Shown here in pieces: positions 48,901 through 57,020 of a DNA stretch of 64,000 nucleotides. A program made the position numbers and the translations under genes. Position 1 is the first letter of the stretch. Every line of letters starts with the position of its first letter. Below the pieces are notes generated by a model. The model had not been told where the DNA came from and did no database searches. It saw only the letters and a program-made list of their open reading frames with translations. The stretch is from Siphonodentalium dalli (lineage: Eukaryota; Mollusca; Scaphopoda; Gadilida; Siphonodentaliidae), in contig CP136062.1 of NCBI GenBank assembly GCA_032622095.1, positions 140,634,351 through 140,698,350 of the forward strand, written 5' to 3'.

Positions 48901-49596
48901 AACACTGATAGTTTGGTTCAATCACGATTAAAAAGCTAATTCACCCGGTCACCTGGGTGCATACAATTCTCGCAGTTTGTTTGCGTTCCAGAATTGGAAC
49001 CCAGACAGCTAACAGACCCGGTCCGACAGTGAACGTTTTAATCCGAAGCCAAAACCCAACTGTGAAGTGTGAAAGGTTTACACATTGTTTGGGGGTGTTG
49101 TTAGTTTTGTTTTCTTTGTTTTGTTTTCTTTGTTTTTTGCAACGGATCAGTTTTCTCTCTCTCGCTCACTCTAAATTTGTTGCTCATACATACCATCATA
49201 CACTGTTAAAAATATATATAACCAAACGATGTACCAAGTACCATTAATTGGTTCTTCGAGGCCAATTTCAAGTCGAATTTGGATCGAATTGTTTGTTATG
49301 AATACAGTATCATATGACACTGCATAAACGTTGACTGTCGTTTTTTTTACATATGTTTTATTATCTTCAGATGTGAAAGTGGGACTGGGAGGCTATGCAT
49401 ATCTACAGCATCGCCTGCCAAATTCCCAGAGACGGTAACACTTGCAGGATTGACACCAGAACCAAATGAACATACGGACCGTATTCTGAACCTTCCCACA
49501 AGTTACAGGGATCTGGGGAAGGATGATGACTGGCTGAACATTCTACAGAGCAAAATAGCAGACATAACGAAACGATACAAAGATACCGGTGTTTAG
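27872..49596 (+). CDS. THNSL2: Threonine synthase-like 2, 3' half of gene (five exons)
   Basis: Five exons join at phases 1, 0, 0 and 2 into about 233 residues ending at a stop at 49594-49596. They align in order with the C-terminal half of animal threonine synthase-like 2 (usually about 480 residues), a PLP-dependent fold-type II enzyme related to bacterial and plant threonine synthase. The mouse protein is reported to degrade O-phosphohomoserine rather than make threonine. Seen here: the PLP-phosphate loop (VPTGACGN), the conserved NDI...T...GDFS motif, SMDIQ/PYNMER, and the C-terminal PAKFPE. The 5' exons with the SGDTG loop and catalytic lysine lie beyond the left edge or were missed. Identification is by recall of the family. 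Confidence 0.93.
28236..30296 (+). repeat. Dispersed repeat G, copy 1, split by insertion H
   Basis: Two parts, 28236-28844 and 30037-30296, together match 57021-57950 in order and orientation. Landmarks are TTTCTCAAAATCTGTCA, TATATCCATGATAT, TTCTTGGTACCGAAA-like text near 30123 and GCAAAACGTGC at the end. The interruption is exactly the hAT-like element 28845-30036. The right edge coincides with the TTAA of the next element. Confidence 0.9.
28845..30036. mobile_element. hAT-like element H with 8-bp duplication and known empty site
   Basis: The ends CAGGGAAGAGG and CCACATCCCTG are inverted (CAGGG-type, typical of hAT). The target duplication ATGAAGCC lies at 28837-28844 and 30037-30044, and the homologous repeat at 57644-57651 has a single ATGAAGCC with no insert. 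The interior has three diverged ~230-bp repeats with CAGTTGGAAATTTTCCAACC, G-rich tracts and two GC-rich hairpins (29378-29410, 29638-29671). No transposase frame is visible. Confidence 0.92.
30297..31860. mobile_element. TTAA-flanked piggyBac-like element with duplicated modules
   Basis: TTAA (30293-30296) CCCTTTGAACCC ... GGGTTCAAAGGG (31849-31860) TTAA (31861-31864): perfect 12-bp inverted ends. Inside, module A (about 30345-30640, with GTAACGGTTGCTAGGCAACT) is repeated at 30725-31020. Module B (about 31022-31382, with ATGCGATAGAC and ATGCGCATAT) is repeated at 31412-31750. It is non-coding despite its length, so it depends on a transposase from elsewhere. Confidence 0.87.
31885..32385. 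repeat. Dispersed repeat L with two diverged internal units
   Basis: TAGATAAACAAAGAGGGATAA (32060) and CAGATAAACAAAGATGGATAA (32222) start two ~160-bp units sharing CCCTCTTTTGAAAGCCCTC. Between them lies GGTTGAGATATATGAGCGGACGGACAG. A related piece is at 41287-41440, where GGGGACCTGTG and GAGATATATGAGCGGACG recur. Confidence 0.65.
32417..32548. mobile_element. Small fold-back MITE
   Basis: CCACAGGAGCTTGGAACTT at 32417 pairs with AAGTTCCACACTCCTGTGG ending at 32548. The inner GCTAATTAGGATT/AATTAGGCTAATTA and TTGGCCC/GGTCAAA-like segments also pair. Target duplication is not clear. Confidence 0.7.
32549..32989 (+). other. Unassigned DNA
   Basis: Two short frames (32558-32758, 32773-32964) of no recognisable family. 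A 12-bp palindromic pair CTAATGTAATTAT/ATAATTACATTAG sits at 32903-32934. Confidence 0.4.
33028..33490. mobile_element. Palindromic fold-back element with empty site in the other copy
   Basis: GGTGACATCGGTTAATTATT (from 33036) pairs with the complement ending at 33489. The arms of about 220 bp share CCAAATAAACGGTGCGGTAG and ACTATACTATAAAAACC. A near-identical 10-bp repeat, TAGGCCTTAT (33018-33027) and TAGTCCTTAT (33491-33500), flanks it, and copy 2 has a single TAGGTCTTAT at 36602-36611. A 9-10 bp duplication with long inverted arms fits Mutator-like fold-backs. GTCACTTC at 33028-33035 is extra at the left end. Confidence 0.8.
34405..36403. other. Copy-1-specific DNA of the second duplication
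   Basis: No gene was recognised. Three AACGCTCTTTAT-type motifs occur at 35219, 35268 and 35340. A frame at 35521-35778 (85 codons) has no family resemblance. Confidence 0.4.
36574..41158. repeat. Second segmental duplication, copy 2
   Basis: Homologous to copy 1 but with the 3.56-kb element 36938-40494 inserted and the 2-kb interval 34405-36403 absent. A local 43-bp direct repeat (ACTCCCCTCAATTTGGTACG) occurs at 40999 and 41038. Confidence 0.85.
36938..40494. mobile_element. 3.56-kb fold-back element with ~480-bp inverted arms
   Basis: TTACTCTAGTAGCTGAGGGC (36938) is answered by its complement ending at 40494. The arms stay nearly identical for about 480 bp (36938-37418 against 40012-40494). 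Weaker pairing continues inside, e.g. CAGTCCCACATCAATTTTGA at 37799 against 39316-39342. The right arm carries an extra copy of a ~95-bp module (39920-40012). The uninserted site is 33815-33835 in copy 1. The arm frames (37009-37332; 40124-40423) are mirror copies without a known domain, and there is no transposase. Confidence 0.88.
41156..41286 (+). repeat. Two 62-69 bp tandem units with TGACGTCA
   Basis: AATAATTGGTGACGTCACAA begins each unit (41156, 41218) and TTTGGTTCGTT ends it. The palindrome TGACGTCA equals the CRE consensus; regulatory meaning is unproven. Confidence 0.85.
41287..41440 (+). repeat. Dispersed repeat L, copy 2
   Basis: Contains GGGGACCTGTG, GGTTGAGATATATGAGCGGACG, a GGACGCACGGACGG microsatellite and a CCCCATC/GATGGGG hairpin at the end. 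Related to 31885-32385. Confidence 0.65.
41441..42424. other. Unassigned intronic DNA
   Basis: The stretch 41717-41840 resembles 47424-47540 (AAATGGTAACGC, ATATAAAATATATTGGTT, CAGAATTCCGTTAAAA). An imperfect inverted pair GTGCCTGGCACAA/TTGTGCCAGGAAC lies at 42242-42298. No exon seen. Confidence 0.45.
42425..42905 (+). repeat. Three ~185-bp direct repeats
   Basis: Units at about 42425-42534, 42535-42718 and 42719-42900 share ATAATCATAT-CAC-AGC-TCTATTTTAA, GCGTTACAA, CCTTTCTGTGAAAT and AAACACATTAAATTAAATGT. The first unit lacks the middle part. Confidence 0.85.
42932..43232 (-). repeat. Dispersed repeat I, copy 1
   Basis: Reverse complement of 58025-58330: shared blocks AGTAGAATGCT, ATGTTTTCTATGGAGTG, TAAATATTTAC, and GTTTCACATCACTTTA-type text at the other end. 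It lies immediately before the THNSL2 exon at 43312. Confidence 0.8.
43312..43460 (+). CDS. THNSL2: THNSL2 exon (NDI/GDFS motif)
   Basis: 149 bp, acceptor CTTCATTTCAG, donor GTAGAT. Starts at phase 1 with CC, giving (A)GLLARKMGLPIKF, then NDIVARTVKSGDFSLS and SMDIQ. The NDI...RT...GDFS pattern is the one I recall for animal threonine synthase-like 2 proteins. Ends at phase 0. Confidence 0.95.
43461..44165 (+). other. THNSL2 intron
   Basis: Donor GTAGAT, acceptor TTACATTACAG. No repeat or exon recognised inside. Confidence 0.85.
44166..44291 (+). CDS. THNSL2: THNSL2 exon (PYNMER motif)
   Basis: 126 bp, phase 0 at both ends, donor GTACAC. Encodes 42 residues starting CPYNMERIWYLFLDGD, matching the 'PYNMERVFW-L' segment that follows MDIQ in the family. 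Confidence 0.95.
44292..45633 (+). other. THNSL2 intron with one fold-back repeat
   Basis: Donor GTACAC, acceptor GACATTCGCAG. The fold-back repeat 45189-45571 lies near its 3' end; the remainder is unassigned. Confidence 0.85.
45189..45571. repeat. Inverted-repeat element in THNSL2 intron
   Basis: GATCGTTGTCGTAATGTTTT (45189) pairs with AAAACATTACAACGAC ending at 45571. A direct partial repeat (GTCGTAGTGTTTTCTACATA) lies at 45283. MITE-like; no target duplication confirmed. Confidence 0.6.
45634..45767 (+). CDS. THNSL2: THNSL2 exon (HTSVAVSYHY motif)
   Basis: 134 bp, acceptor GACATTCGCAG, donor GTAAGC, phase 0 in and phase 2 out. Encodes IKEVVSSYVATDDEIIQTMK, then RCWKESQYILDPHTSVAVSY. This matches the family segment 'I-QTM-RCW-E-QY-L-PH-AVAV-YHY'. 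The terminal CC joins A of the last exon to give Pro. Confidence 0.95.
45884..46361. mobile_element. Inverted-repeat element J, copy 1
   Basis: CAAGCCTGGGTTTAGTGTGC (45884) and the complement ending CAGGCTTG (46361). Internal hairpins of the form GAATTTAGTGA-GCTATCCC...GGGATAGTGTCACTAAAT occur in both halves (45950-46010, 46263-46315). Same family as 61840-62284. Confidence 0.75.
46210..46693 (+). repeat. 242-bp tandem duplication of J right half
   Basis: AAAGAAACTATCCAGAGATG at 46210 and AAAGAAACTATACAGAGAAG at 46452 start two units. Both run through the J hairpin and right end into GCACCGACCAATCATATG. The unit therefore spans the transposon edge. Confidence 0.85.
49371..49596 (+). CDS. THNSL2: THNSL2 terminal exon
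   Basis: 226 bp; begins with A completing the Pro codon, then CESGTGRLCISTASPAKFPE, TVTLAGLTPEP, and ends YKDTGV with TAG at 49594-49596. PAKFPE followed by 'AGLTPE' is the C-terminal signature of the family. About 3.6 kb of intron precedes it. Confidence 0.95.
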
Positions 49597-49906
49597 CATT
49601 GATGGTCATTTAGGAAACGACAAATATCAGAGCCTGTAAAAATTACGGAAAACAATGCAATACATAGCACATAAATTGTCACCATCGTGTAGTTTTCTGC
49701 ATGGGTCCCATAGCCAAGATGAACTTCATAACTTTTTTTTGACTTGGTACATGTGCATGTGTTTTTTCAGATTATAATCTCAGTTTACATGTATGTCTCT
49801 TGGTCATAGTCAAATCCTTAATTATGGACTACTACTCACTGCAGAAATTGGAAATTTCAGACTTGAGAATATTTTTAGATTAACTGTTCTGCATCTTATT
49901 TCAAGA

Positions 49907-49912
49907 AATAAA
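49907..49912 (+). promoter_or_regulatory. Poly(A) signal AATAAA
   Basis: 311 bp after the THNSL2 stop codon, in TCAAGAAATAAAAGTT. It is the first canonical AATAAA downstream, so the likely 3' UTR is 49597 to about 49930. Confidence 0.6.
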
Positions 49913-49929
49913 AGTTATCAGCATGGAAA

Positions 49930-50450
49930 CAATTATTATAATCCAATGTCTTTTTTTTTTTTGGTGGGATTGGCGAATCTGGTAATTTGAAGTTTGACTC
50001 CGACCCGCACTAACGATTAAGACATATAGTTCGTTGCTGCCACTGTACCATACCGAAGGGTATGTCCGGAATAGTTCCAATTACGGGCCGAATTACGTAA
50101 TTACAGTTCCCATTTAGCTGACTCCCAACAAATTACAGGCATGCTGATTCCCTTGAGGAAGTCCAGACATTCTGCCTAATTAAGAGACTGTTCTTGTCAA
50201 TATGCCCCTGTCTTATTGGGGCGATACATTTTTTTCTGGACACTGGTAATGAAGAGGTATAGAACTATATATCTAATCCCAACAGATGTATATCGATAAT
50301 TGCCTATATATAAATTGTTAAACTTCATGGCATGACATTTCCATCTTAACAATATAACAATTCTGTCGGTCGCACATTCTGTCAAGTATGATTTATGCAC
50401 GGATGTCGCATCGAGACGTTGTATGACAGCGGTGCACTTGAAATGATTCC
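49930..50450. other. Unassigned DNA downstream of THNSL2
   Basis: A T-rich tract at 49950-49962; nothing else recognised. Confidence 0.4.
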
Positions 50451-50903
50451 ATGTGGATGTATAATGTAGGCCTGTGTAATGGTATAGTGGTGTATTTAGC
50501 TGATAATAGTCAGCAGATCACCCTCAATCCAAACTCCTACGGCTTTACCGATAATGTAATTCTGTCGTGTGCGTATTCTGTAACAACGTTCTGCTTGTGC
50601 GTGTTGAGTTCCCACTATCTAAATCGATGTCAGTCTCCGTTCGTTATAGGATCCAATTTCAGCAATTTAAAATTGCGTACAGCTGGCTCGTCTGATCAAA
50701 TTTGTTCTTTTCCCGGTCGCATAAAAACCAAAAGCGTACACTCCCAGAGCTATATACTCAGGGGAGGTTTCGCGATGCCGTGGACAATATTAAAGAACTC
50801 AAATCAATCTTCCCAGCGCAATAGCTTGTATACGGGAAGTACCGATATGTACAACCGCCAAATCACTTTATATACTGCACATGGAAACCACCGACTCCTT
50901 TGA
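50451..50903 (+). CDS. Unrecognised 150-codon open frame
   Basis: Longest ATG-started frame outside repeats, beginning MWMYNVGLCNGIVVYLADNS. A moderately hydrophobic stretch at residues 33-55 (TDNVILSCAYSVTTFCLCVL) could be a membrane segment. No family recognised, no clear splice or promoter context. Its length is unusual for AT-rich non-coding DNA, so it is listed with low confidence. Confidence 0.2.
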   Translation: MWMYNVGLCNGIVVYLADNSQQITLNPNSYGFTDNVILSCAYSVTTFCLCVLSSHYLNRCQSPFVIGSNFSNLKLRTAGSSDQICSFPGRIKTKSVHSQSYILRGGFAMPWTILKNSNQSSQRNSLYTGSTDMYNRQITLYTAHGNHRLL

Positions 50904-51334
50904 AGCAAACTTGCCCCGATACACGAATCGCATTACCTTGCACTCGGGTGGATCCCAAATCGGCGCTTATTGTGGTTGGAACCAGGTTTGCAATCGCTGG
51001 ACGGCCTTATGTTTACATAATGCGACGTGTACCTTACAGAGCTCCCAGTTCCCACTTAACCTGGTTGACCCCGGTTTCACCGCAGCGCATGTGTAAGATA
51101 CAAGCAATAAAAGAGAACACCTAGAGTTTTTGACTACCGAAATATCTTATGAGTATCTGGAAATAAATATCGAAATTTCACGTGCGACTCGGAGCCACGA
51201 ATGAGATGTTTTATGTATATATTCAAACAAAATACTGTATATTCTTTTGATTATATGCACCTTATTAATGCTCAAAGTTACTAAATTAACTCTTTCTTAA
51301 TTAAATTATTAAGTGTAACTCAATACTTAATTAA

Positions 51335-51781
51335 AGGTACTCAATCCGATCAGACGCTCCTAAATTACTATTTCTTTGGCTCCGGGGGTAAACAATATTT
51401 GATTCGAGTCGAGGAACCCACCCATCAAAGCTCAGATCGATCAGATATCGATTTTTGAAGTTTGTTACTTCTCGAGATGTGACCCAGAAACACGTGGTCA
51501 AACGGAGGATCTCGGACAAAATTGCGGATGAAGATGGATAACTCTAAAATTAAGTGGTAATACGGTCAAATTTCGTGATACTTTAGTGATAATACGGCCA
51601 TATTTTGTTGAACAAAATGTTGATAAATAACAAGTTTTTGGAAATTTGATACCATAGTTGACAGTGGTTAGCATTATTTTGTTGCAATAAATAGATTATG
51701 ATAACTAAAGCGTATTTTGAAGAAATGTTGATGGTGTTGTATCTTGATGGTATGGGGACGGTCTGATCGGATTGAGTATCT
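51335..51781. mobile_element. TTAA-flanked element B, copy 5
   Basis: TTAA (51331-51334) then AGGTACTCAATCCGATCAGA; the right end is TGATCGGATTGAGTATCT followed by ATAA (one change from TTAA). Asymmetric subfamily, like 14382-14842. Confidence 0.85.
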
Positions 51782-51903
51782 ATAAAGAGCGCGTGCATGT
51801 CGGTGTTCACAAACATGCAGGGAGAGTCCGCCCGGTATATATGTATACTGCATGGGTGTATATTGATTCGCGCTCGCACAAACCGCCGGCAAGGTATACA
51901 GTG

Positions 51904-51941
<38 letters not shown>
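51904..51941. repeat. (AT)n microsatellite
   Basis: About 18 AT units with no interruption. Confidence 0.95.
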
Positions 51942-52091
51942 TATTCGGAAAGTGGACAATAGAGTCAAAAGATGGCCACCAAAATGACAATTATTTCTTT
52001 GTTTATTTTGTTGATCGAAATCGGCCAGTGGTTACCAGAATAAGAAATGCTTCATGATTTCGGCACTTGTGTGTCAAATATATCAATATAC

Positions 52092-52343
52092 TCATGCCTC
52101 ATCCTCGCCATCTATCATAACCTCTTCTAAATTCATGCAGCCCTCTCCACGACAATCTCCATAAGCGGTAACACATTTCAGACCATGTTTGCGACATGTA
52201 CACACATTGGTGTCACATGGTTTTTTATGACATCTTACACTTGCACCGTACAAACTTGAGCAATTCGTCTGGGGTTGCATTATGATCAGCCATGACTGGG
52301 GCAAGATCCGCACCACGACGTTCCCAACCCCATCTCTCAGCAT
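52092..52343 (-). pseudogene. C-terminal CXC cysteine segment
   Basis: Eight closely spaced cysteines in CHKKPC-x5-CTC-x5-C-x6-GDC-x3-GC (residues about 38-68 of the local frame), resembling one tesmin/TSO1 CXC repeat. It ends EDEA-stop at 52092, the likely original C terminus. Confidence 0.7.
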
Positions 52344-55228
52344 TCAATAGGTCGTTATTCAGTGTTCTCCAAGTCATCACCTGGAGATGAACTCTGAGAC
52401 TGCATGTGATAGTATGCCGCTCGTTCTGTTGGTGGGAGTTTTTGGGGCTCTAACGCAGTCTTGCTAGAAGACACCATATCCATAAACTTCGTATACTGAA
52501 GTGTATATATATTTAGTGAGTCTTCTTTCTTACCACTACACACTACAACGAAAAGCCGCATGCTGGCCTCTCCAATGTTTTTTTCTGATTAGCACTAGAC
52601 TCCTGTATGAGTGATGAGCACTGCCTTTGTCAGATTTCCAAGCATCGGATTGGAAAAATATGTCGGCCATTTTGGATTTCCAGTGATGGATCAAAAGAAT
52701 AATCAGATCTGTATCGTCCCGATAACTCTTACGTTTCTTCCATGTGATGCAAACTCTAGGGCATGATAAACTATCAGAGTAGCCGCGTCTCCACTGCTGT
52801 TATGACTGCATGCCCATCATCCGATAAGAGGCACCCAAGCAAGTTGATGAACTGACTTTTGTTTCTCTCATTTGAGAGGATTTTTTTCTGGTTATTGTGG
52901 CTCTCTGTTGTTTCAATGACCCGAACTTCGGCACATGTTTTGCCAGATCGCCGGCTCGTGCACACCAAACCAGGTTTGTAAACTAACCATTTCATCGAAA
53001 TCACGCTTTCGCCTAGATTCTCCCATTCCAATGTGCTGCTCGCTGGTACCATGTCGCATTTTGGTCAACTCGGTCATTGCATCGTGTATCTATGCACATC
53101 TGTGCATACTGAGTATCCACTGCAAACGTACCGTTTCTGTCAGTCATCTACCTCGAGTTAAACCCCCTGACTCTGATATATCTCATCAGTATTGGTTCAA
53201 TAATAAGACCGGTTGATAACCCCGCCAAGAATATGCTACTTCTATGGGCTACATGGAAGCCATGTTCCGCAATACACTGATGTACCCAAGGGTGCTTCAC
53301 TGGTAATTCTAGCATCATTTGGAGATATAGTCGCAGCTCTTTGCGTAATTTATATGACTAGTGGCTGCGAAGAGGATCAGCATCTTACCCAATGTTACAA
53401 CATGCAGGTTCCAATCCCCTGTTCGCTCAGCACGGATAAAGTTCTTTAGGGTTTGAACATAATCCATATTCTGCACCCACAATTTTGCTGTGAGGGATTC
53501 TTTGACAAACAGTGATTTATAACTATTGATACATTGCTCGAGCTTCAACAATTCAGTTGAGTCCGCAGCCGCTGATATAAGAACAACTCCAATTCCAATC
53601 TCTTCACATTTTTCGTATTTATTCCATTTCACTCTGGTGCATTTTGCCCATCGTATTTTCACCAACAACGTGGACATCAGTCGGTTGCACGTGTGAGGCT
53701 GCTATGTCATCTTGTTACCGTATCGATTGATTGTCCGCAGAACTGCCGTCTTTCTAAACTGGAACAACTTCAGCTATCAACTTATTGAAAAGCGCAGCCT
53801 CAACTAGGTAGTGACCACGCAATGCCATCGACACTGCCTTTCCAGATATCATATGGGTCACTGTGTTCTGACCGTACACTTTCTCCAAAGCTTCTTCTAA
53901 ACCCGACCCCTTCATCATCGAACCGATACTCCCCATGAAGCTCATTACAGTGAAATCCTCCGAGCCTACACACTATGTTCACCGACTTAGAACTTATTAT
54001 ATGTACAGCCTTGAACCACAACGGCTGGTCGAAAGTGATACATGGCGTGTGTGTGTTCAATATACGTGCCTGTTCCTCAACATAAATGAGTGTAGAATAA
54101 ATGCAATCGTCATCTGACGGATTCAGATCGATGATGGGAAGGAACAGAACATCTTATTTCTCAGCGGGCAGAATGTCGTCCATGCAGCGAGTAAGCACTT
54201 TGCATGAAACCTGACCAGTTCGCGCTAGGTTTTTCACTCTTACTGAAAAAGCATGCTGAGTGCCACAGCATATCTGTGCTGAGGTCGGATGGGGGGGGGG
54301 GGGTTAGGGTGTGGCCAAATGCCAATAACATCAACATATTGAGAGATGGACACGTCTTTATCCTTCACGAGCTCATCAACCGCTTTTGTCTCATGATCAC
54401 ACGCGACTTCATGATCAGTGCTGATTGATTCATGGGTGCAGATATTGCAACCATCCCCATACCATCCATCCAGCGTTGCTATGTAGTGGTCGACATTATC
54501 GGCCACCCAATGAACGAAGGCATCGGGTGAATAGTCAGTTAGTATTTGACTGGGCGTTTCGGTCTGAATGACGGATTGCTTGTACCTCTCAACTTCATCG
54601 TGGGTAACAGAATCCCAACCGGGATAACTCGTTCACTAGCCATTTGGAACCAAACACATGGTCCATTTCTACGCCAAGTCCAAACAGCGTTGGTGTTATA
54701 ACCAAACACGGACGCGCGCCCTGCACAATGGAATGACCGATGCTATTCTGCTTGACATTGGACGGAATTAAAATCTTTGGTAAAGGCGTTGCATGTGACT
54801 CGGAATCAAATTTCGCCCCCGACTAATACTAGATATAGCGTCACTGGATTGGTTCGATTCGCGACTGTAATCGGCCCGGTCCCTTATTTGTGCTTTTATT
54901 ATTCTTGCTCCAGTCAAGACAATCATGTTTGCTTCGGCATCTAAATCCTGTTTTTTATCAATGTATACCATTTTTCAGTTATAATGAATTTGCCCATATT
55001 TCGAAAACAAACGACATCCTTCCGTCCCTTAACCCCAGCAAAGAAAATAAATTCTGCATAGTATTCCTCTAAGTTACCTTTCAAACATTAAATAGTATAA
55101 ACCACTGACTAGCCTGCGGTTTCAACCATTCTGGAATGTAACTCACTAACGGTGTATAATTCAGCACCAGCTTCTGTCTCGAACCAAGTACACATCTTTC
55201 CGAACCAATGTTGCATACCCTGAGCTGA

Positions 55229-55612
55229 TCATCGACCTACTTTTCCTTTCTCGGGTTGATTCACATCCTTGCCTTGGAAGAATCGAGCCAGACATCCGTG
55301 GTGGTAAACGGCCTCTGCTGCTACCAAGTCAATGCACCATTGAAGGCGCTTCCCCATGCCATATGCTAAAGCATCCTGTCTATGAGCACAGCATGGTAAG
55401 ATATTGTCCCTGAAAGGGAGGGTCTCTACTATGCTCATTGGTGTGGGTCTACCTGAGTGTCTAACGTCAACGCCAGTAGAAACTCCACATATTAAGCAGT
55501 CTTCTGCTATATTGATTGGCGTTGCACCAGATCGTAGTCTTTTCGCGTCTGAAACCACCAAATTCTCTTGTGGCTTTCTGTTTGTGTCGGTAAAATCTCC
55601 GGCAACCTGCAT
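55229..55612 (-). pseudogene. N-terminal zinc-binding-like segment of the CXC family ORF
   Basis: 127-codon frame with CLICG, CCAH and AVYHHGCLARFF. The Cys/His spacing (CxxC ... CxxxH ... YHxxC) suggests a metal-binding module. A frameshift near 55600 separates it from the preceding frame (LVHAGCRRFY, 55467-55712). Confidence 0.65.
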
Positions 55613-55825
55613 GCACTAGCACCTTGTCGATAGGCGTCACCTGGCAGCGCTCGGTGAGGTATTGTTTCAACTTAGGTCGCCCCTGTTGTCCACAAAACCT
55701 TATGGGAGTCACAATACCTTTTACCCCACCTTTACCGGTGGATCATTAACAAAACCAAAAGCACATATGACACAGAGGTCTTCAGTTGGGTCAAGCTCCT
55801 CGCCGACGGGACGATTGTCAGCCAT

Positions 55826-56090
55826 TATCAACAATGAAAAATGAAATAGAGCGAGAATACACATGACACGAGAACAATCAATGAAGTAATAATCAAATTA
55901 AACAAACAACCCATGTGAGCACAAATCTCCTGCGTACGTTGTCATCGTTAGGTTTCAACTGGAACCGTGTGTCCGACTCCTAAAAGCTACTTTTATTAAT
56001 TTCACAATTAGAGATATAAAATCGAAGTGATAAATGAGAAATAACTGAAAAATGCGACCTGTGGCTTGCACAACTACAGTGAAGTGCGTT
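55826..56090. other. Unassigned DNA upstream of the CXC pseudogene
   Basis: No terminal inverted repeat or promoter element could be matched with the 3' side near 52080. Confidence 0.4.
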
Positions 56091-56235
56091 AATATGGCGT
56101 TCAATGATAACGCTCTTTATTACTGGGGCGCACACATGGCTTATTGTGGTGCTGTCCTCCAACGCTCGTATAACGCTCTTTATGTGTGGTGCGCACGCAT
56201 GCATTCTACTGAACGCTCTTTATTAGTGGGGGCAC
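56091..56235 (+). repeat. Three ~55-bp units with AACGCTCTTTAT
   Basis: AACGCTCTTTAT occurs at 56109, 56171 and 56212, followed each time by GGGCGCACACATGGCTTA-like text. The same motif recurs three times near 35219-35355. Confidence 0.7.
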
Positions 56236-56410
56236 ATATGGCTTACACTGTAGTGGTTCATGCTATCGTATCATCATATGACAATTATCAATGCGAACTT
56301 GCCACGCATAAGTGGTTTGCGAGCTAACACAAGTAAACTGTTTGTATTTATCTGCAATTCGAAATTTTGTGGCATAATAACGAAACGCCCTGTATTCAAA
56401 TGACTATAAC

Positions 56411-56541
56411 AAAAATTCCCCAAAGCGGATTTTAGACATATTGTTGTCCAAACATTCCCAGTCAAGATGACACCAAAAGTGGCTTTATAACAATTTTTGT
56501 CTCGGTTCACCCTCCAAAACCACCGCAACGACTATACTACA
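56411..56541 (-). repeat. Dispersed repeat D, copy 3
   Basis: TTCCCCAAAGCGGATTTTAG, then ATGACACCAAAAGTGGCTTT, and end ACGACTATACTACA. More diverged than D1 and D2. Confidence 0.7.
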
Positions 56542-57009
56542 ATGGTCTCTTACTCTTACAATGGTGTTAATCTTTGTTCTCAATAAAAATCATAAAAAGT
56601 AAGAAGGAACTTTGAAAACTTATATATTGCCGAATATATCGAGCACATATATAACGACTTCAGGTGTCGGTGTTTGGCATATATAATGCATCATGGTTAT
56701 TTTTTCACGTTTTCCACCGAACAGATAGGAACAAAATTCAAAAGTGAAATTAACTTGAAGTTTTGTTATGTTGCATAATATTATACAACGTATATATTGC
56801 ATGTATTTATCAATATAATTTGGTCAGAGGTTTTATTTTACCCAAGTGTCGATTTAAACGACTTTTCAACAATATATTACGCCTACATATATATAAGCAC
56901 ATGCATGTATGTACGAAATTTTTATCACACTATGTTAATTTCATCTACCTTCAAGATCCAAATGGACTCACATGATTGTATATTTTTTTCAAGAAAAGTC
57001 GACACGCAG
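56542..57009. other. Unassigned AT-rich DNA
   Basis: Nothing recognised. Confidence 0.4.
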
Positions 57010-57020
57010 CCATAATTTAA

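Larger units (their letters stand above)
45768..49370 (+). other. Last THNSL2 intron, 3.6 kb
   Basis: Donor GTAAGC, acceptor TTATCTTCAG. It contains element J copy 1 and a 242-bp tandem duplication (45884-46693) and a repeat shared with 41.7 kb (47424-47540). There is also an AGATC pentamer run (48812-48831) and otherwise unassigned sequence. Confidence 0.85.
52092..55825 (-). pseudogene. Broken ORF of a multi-copy invertebrate family with CXC motif
   Basis: Read right to left, collinear fragments span 3.7 kb without introns: start MADNRPVGEELDPTEDLCVI (55825); a CxxC...YHHGC zinc-type segment (55612-55229); DVVCFRNMGKFIITEKWY (about 55000); NSIGHSIVQGARP (about 54740); WVADNVDHYIATLDGWYGDG (about 54520). 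Then GSIGSMMKGSGLEEALEKVY (53940); SLTAKLWVQNMDYV (53490); KTCAEVRVIETTESHNNQKK (52945); and a C-terminal CXC-like KKPCDTNVCTCRKHGLKC (52250). I recall this order from many uncharacterised cnidarian, mollusc and echinoderm proteins. There are at least six frameshifts or stops. The intron-free multi-copy nature suggests a mobile or retrocopied source. Function unknown; the tesmin/TSO1-like CXC end suggests DNA binding. Confidence 0.7.
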
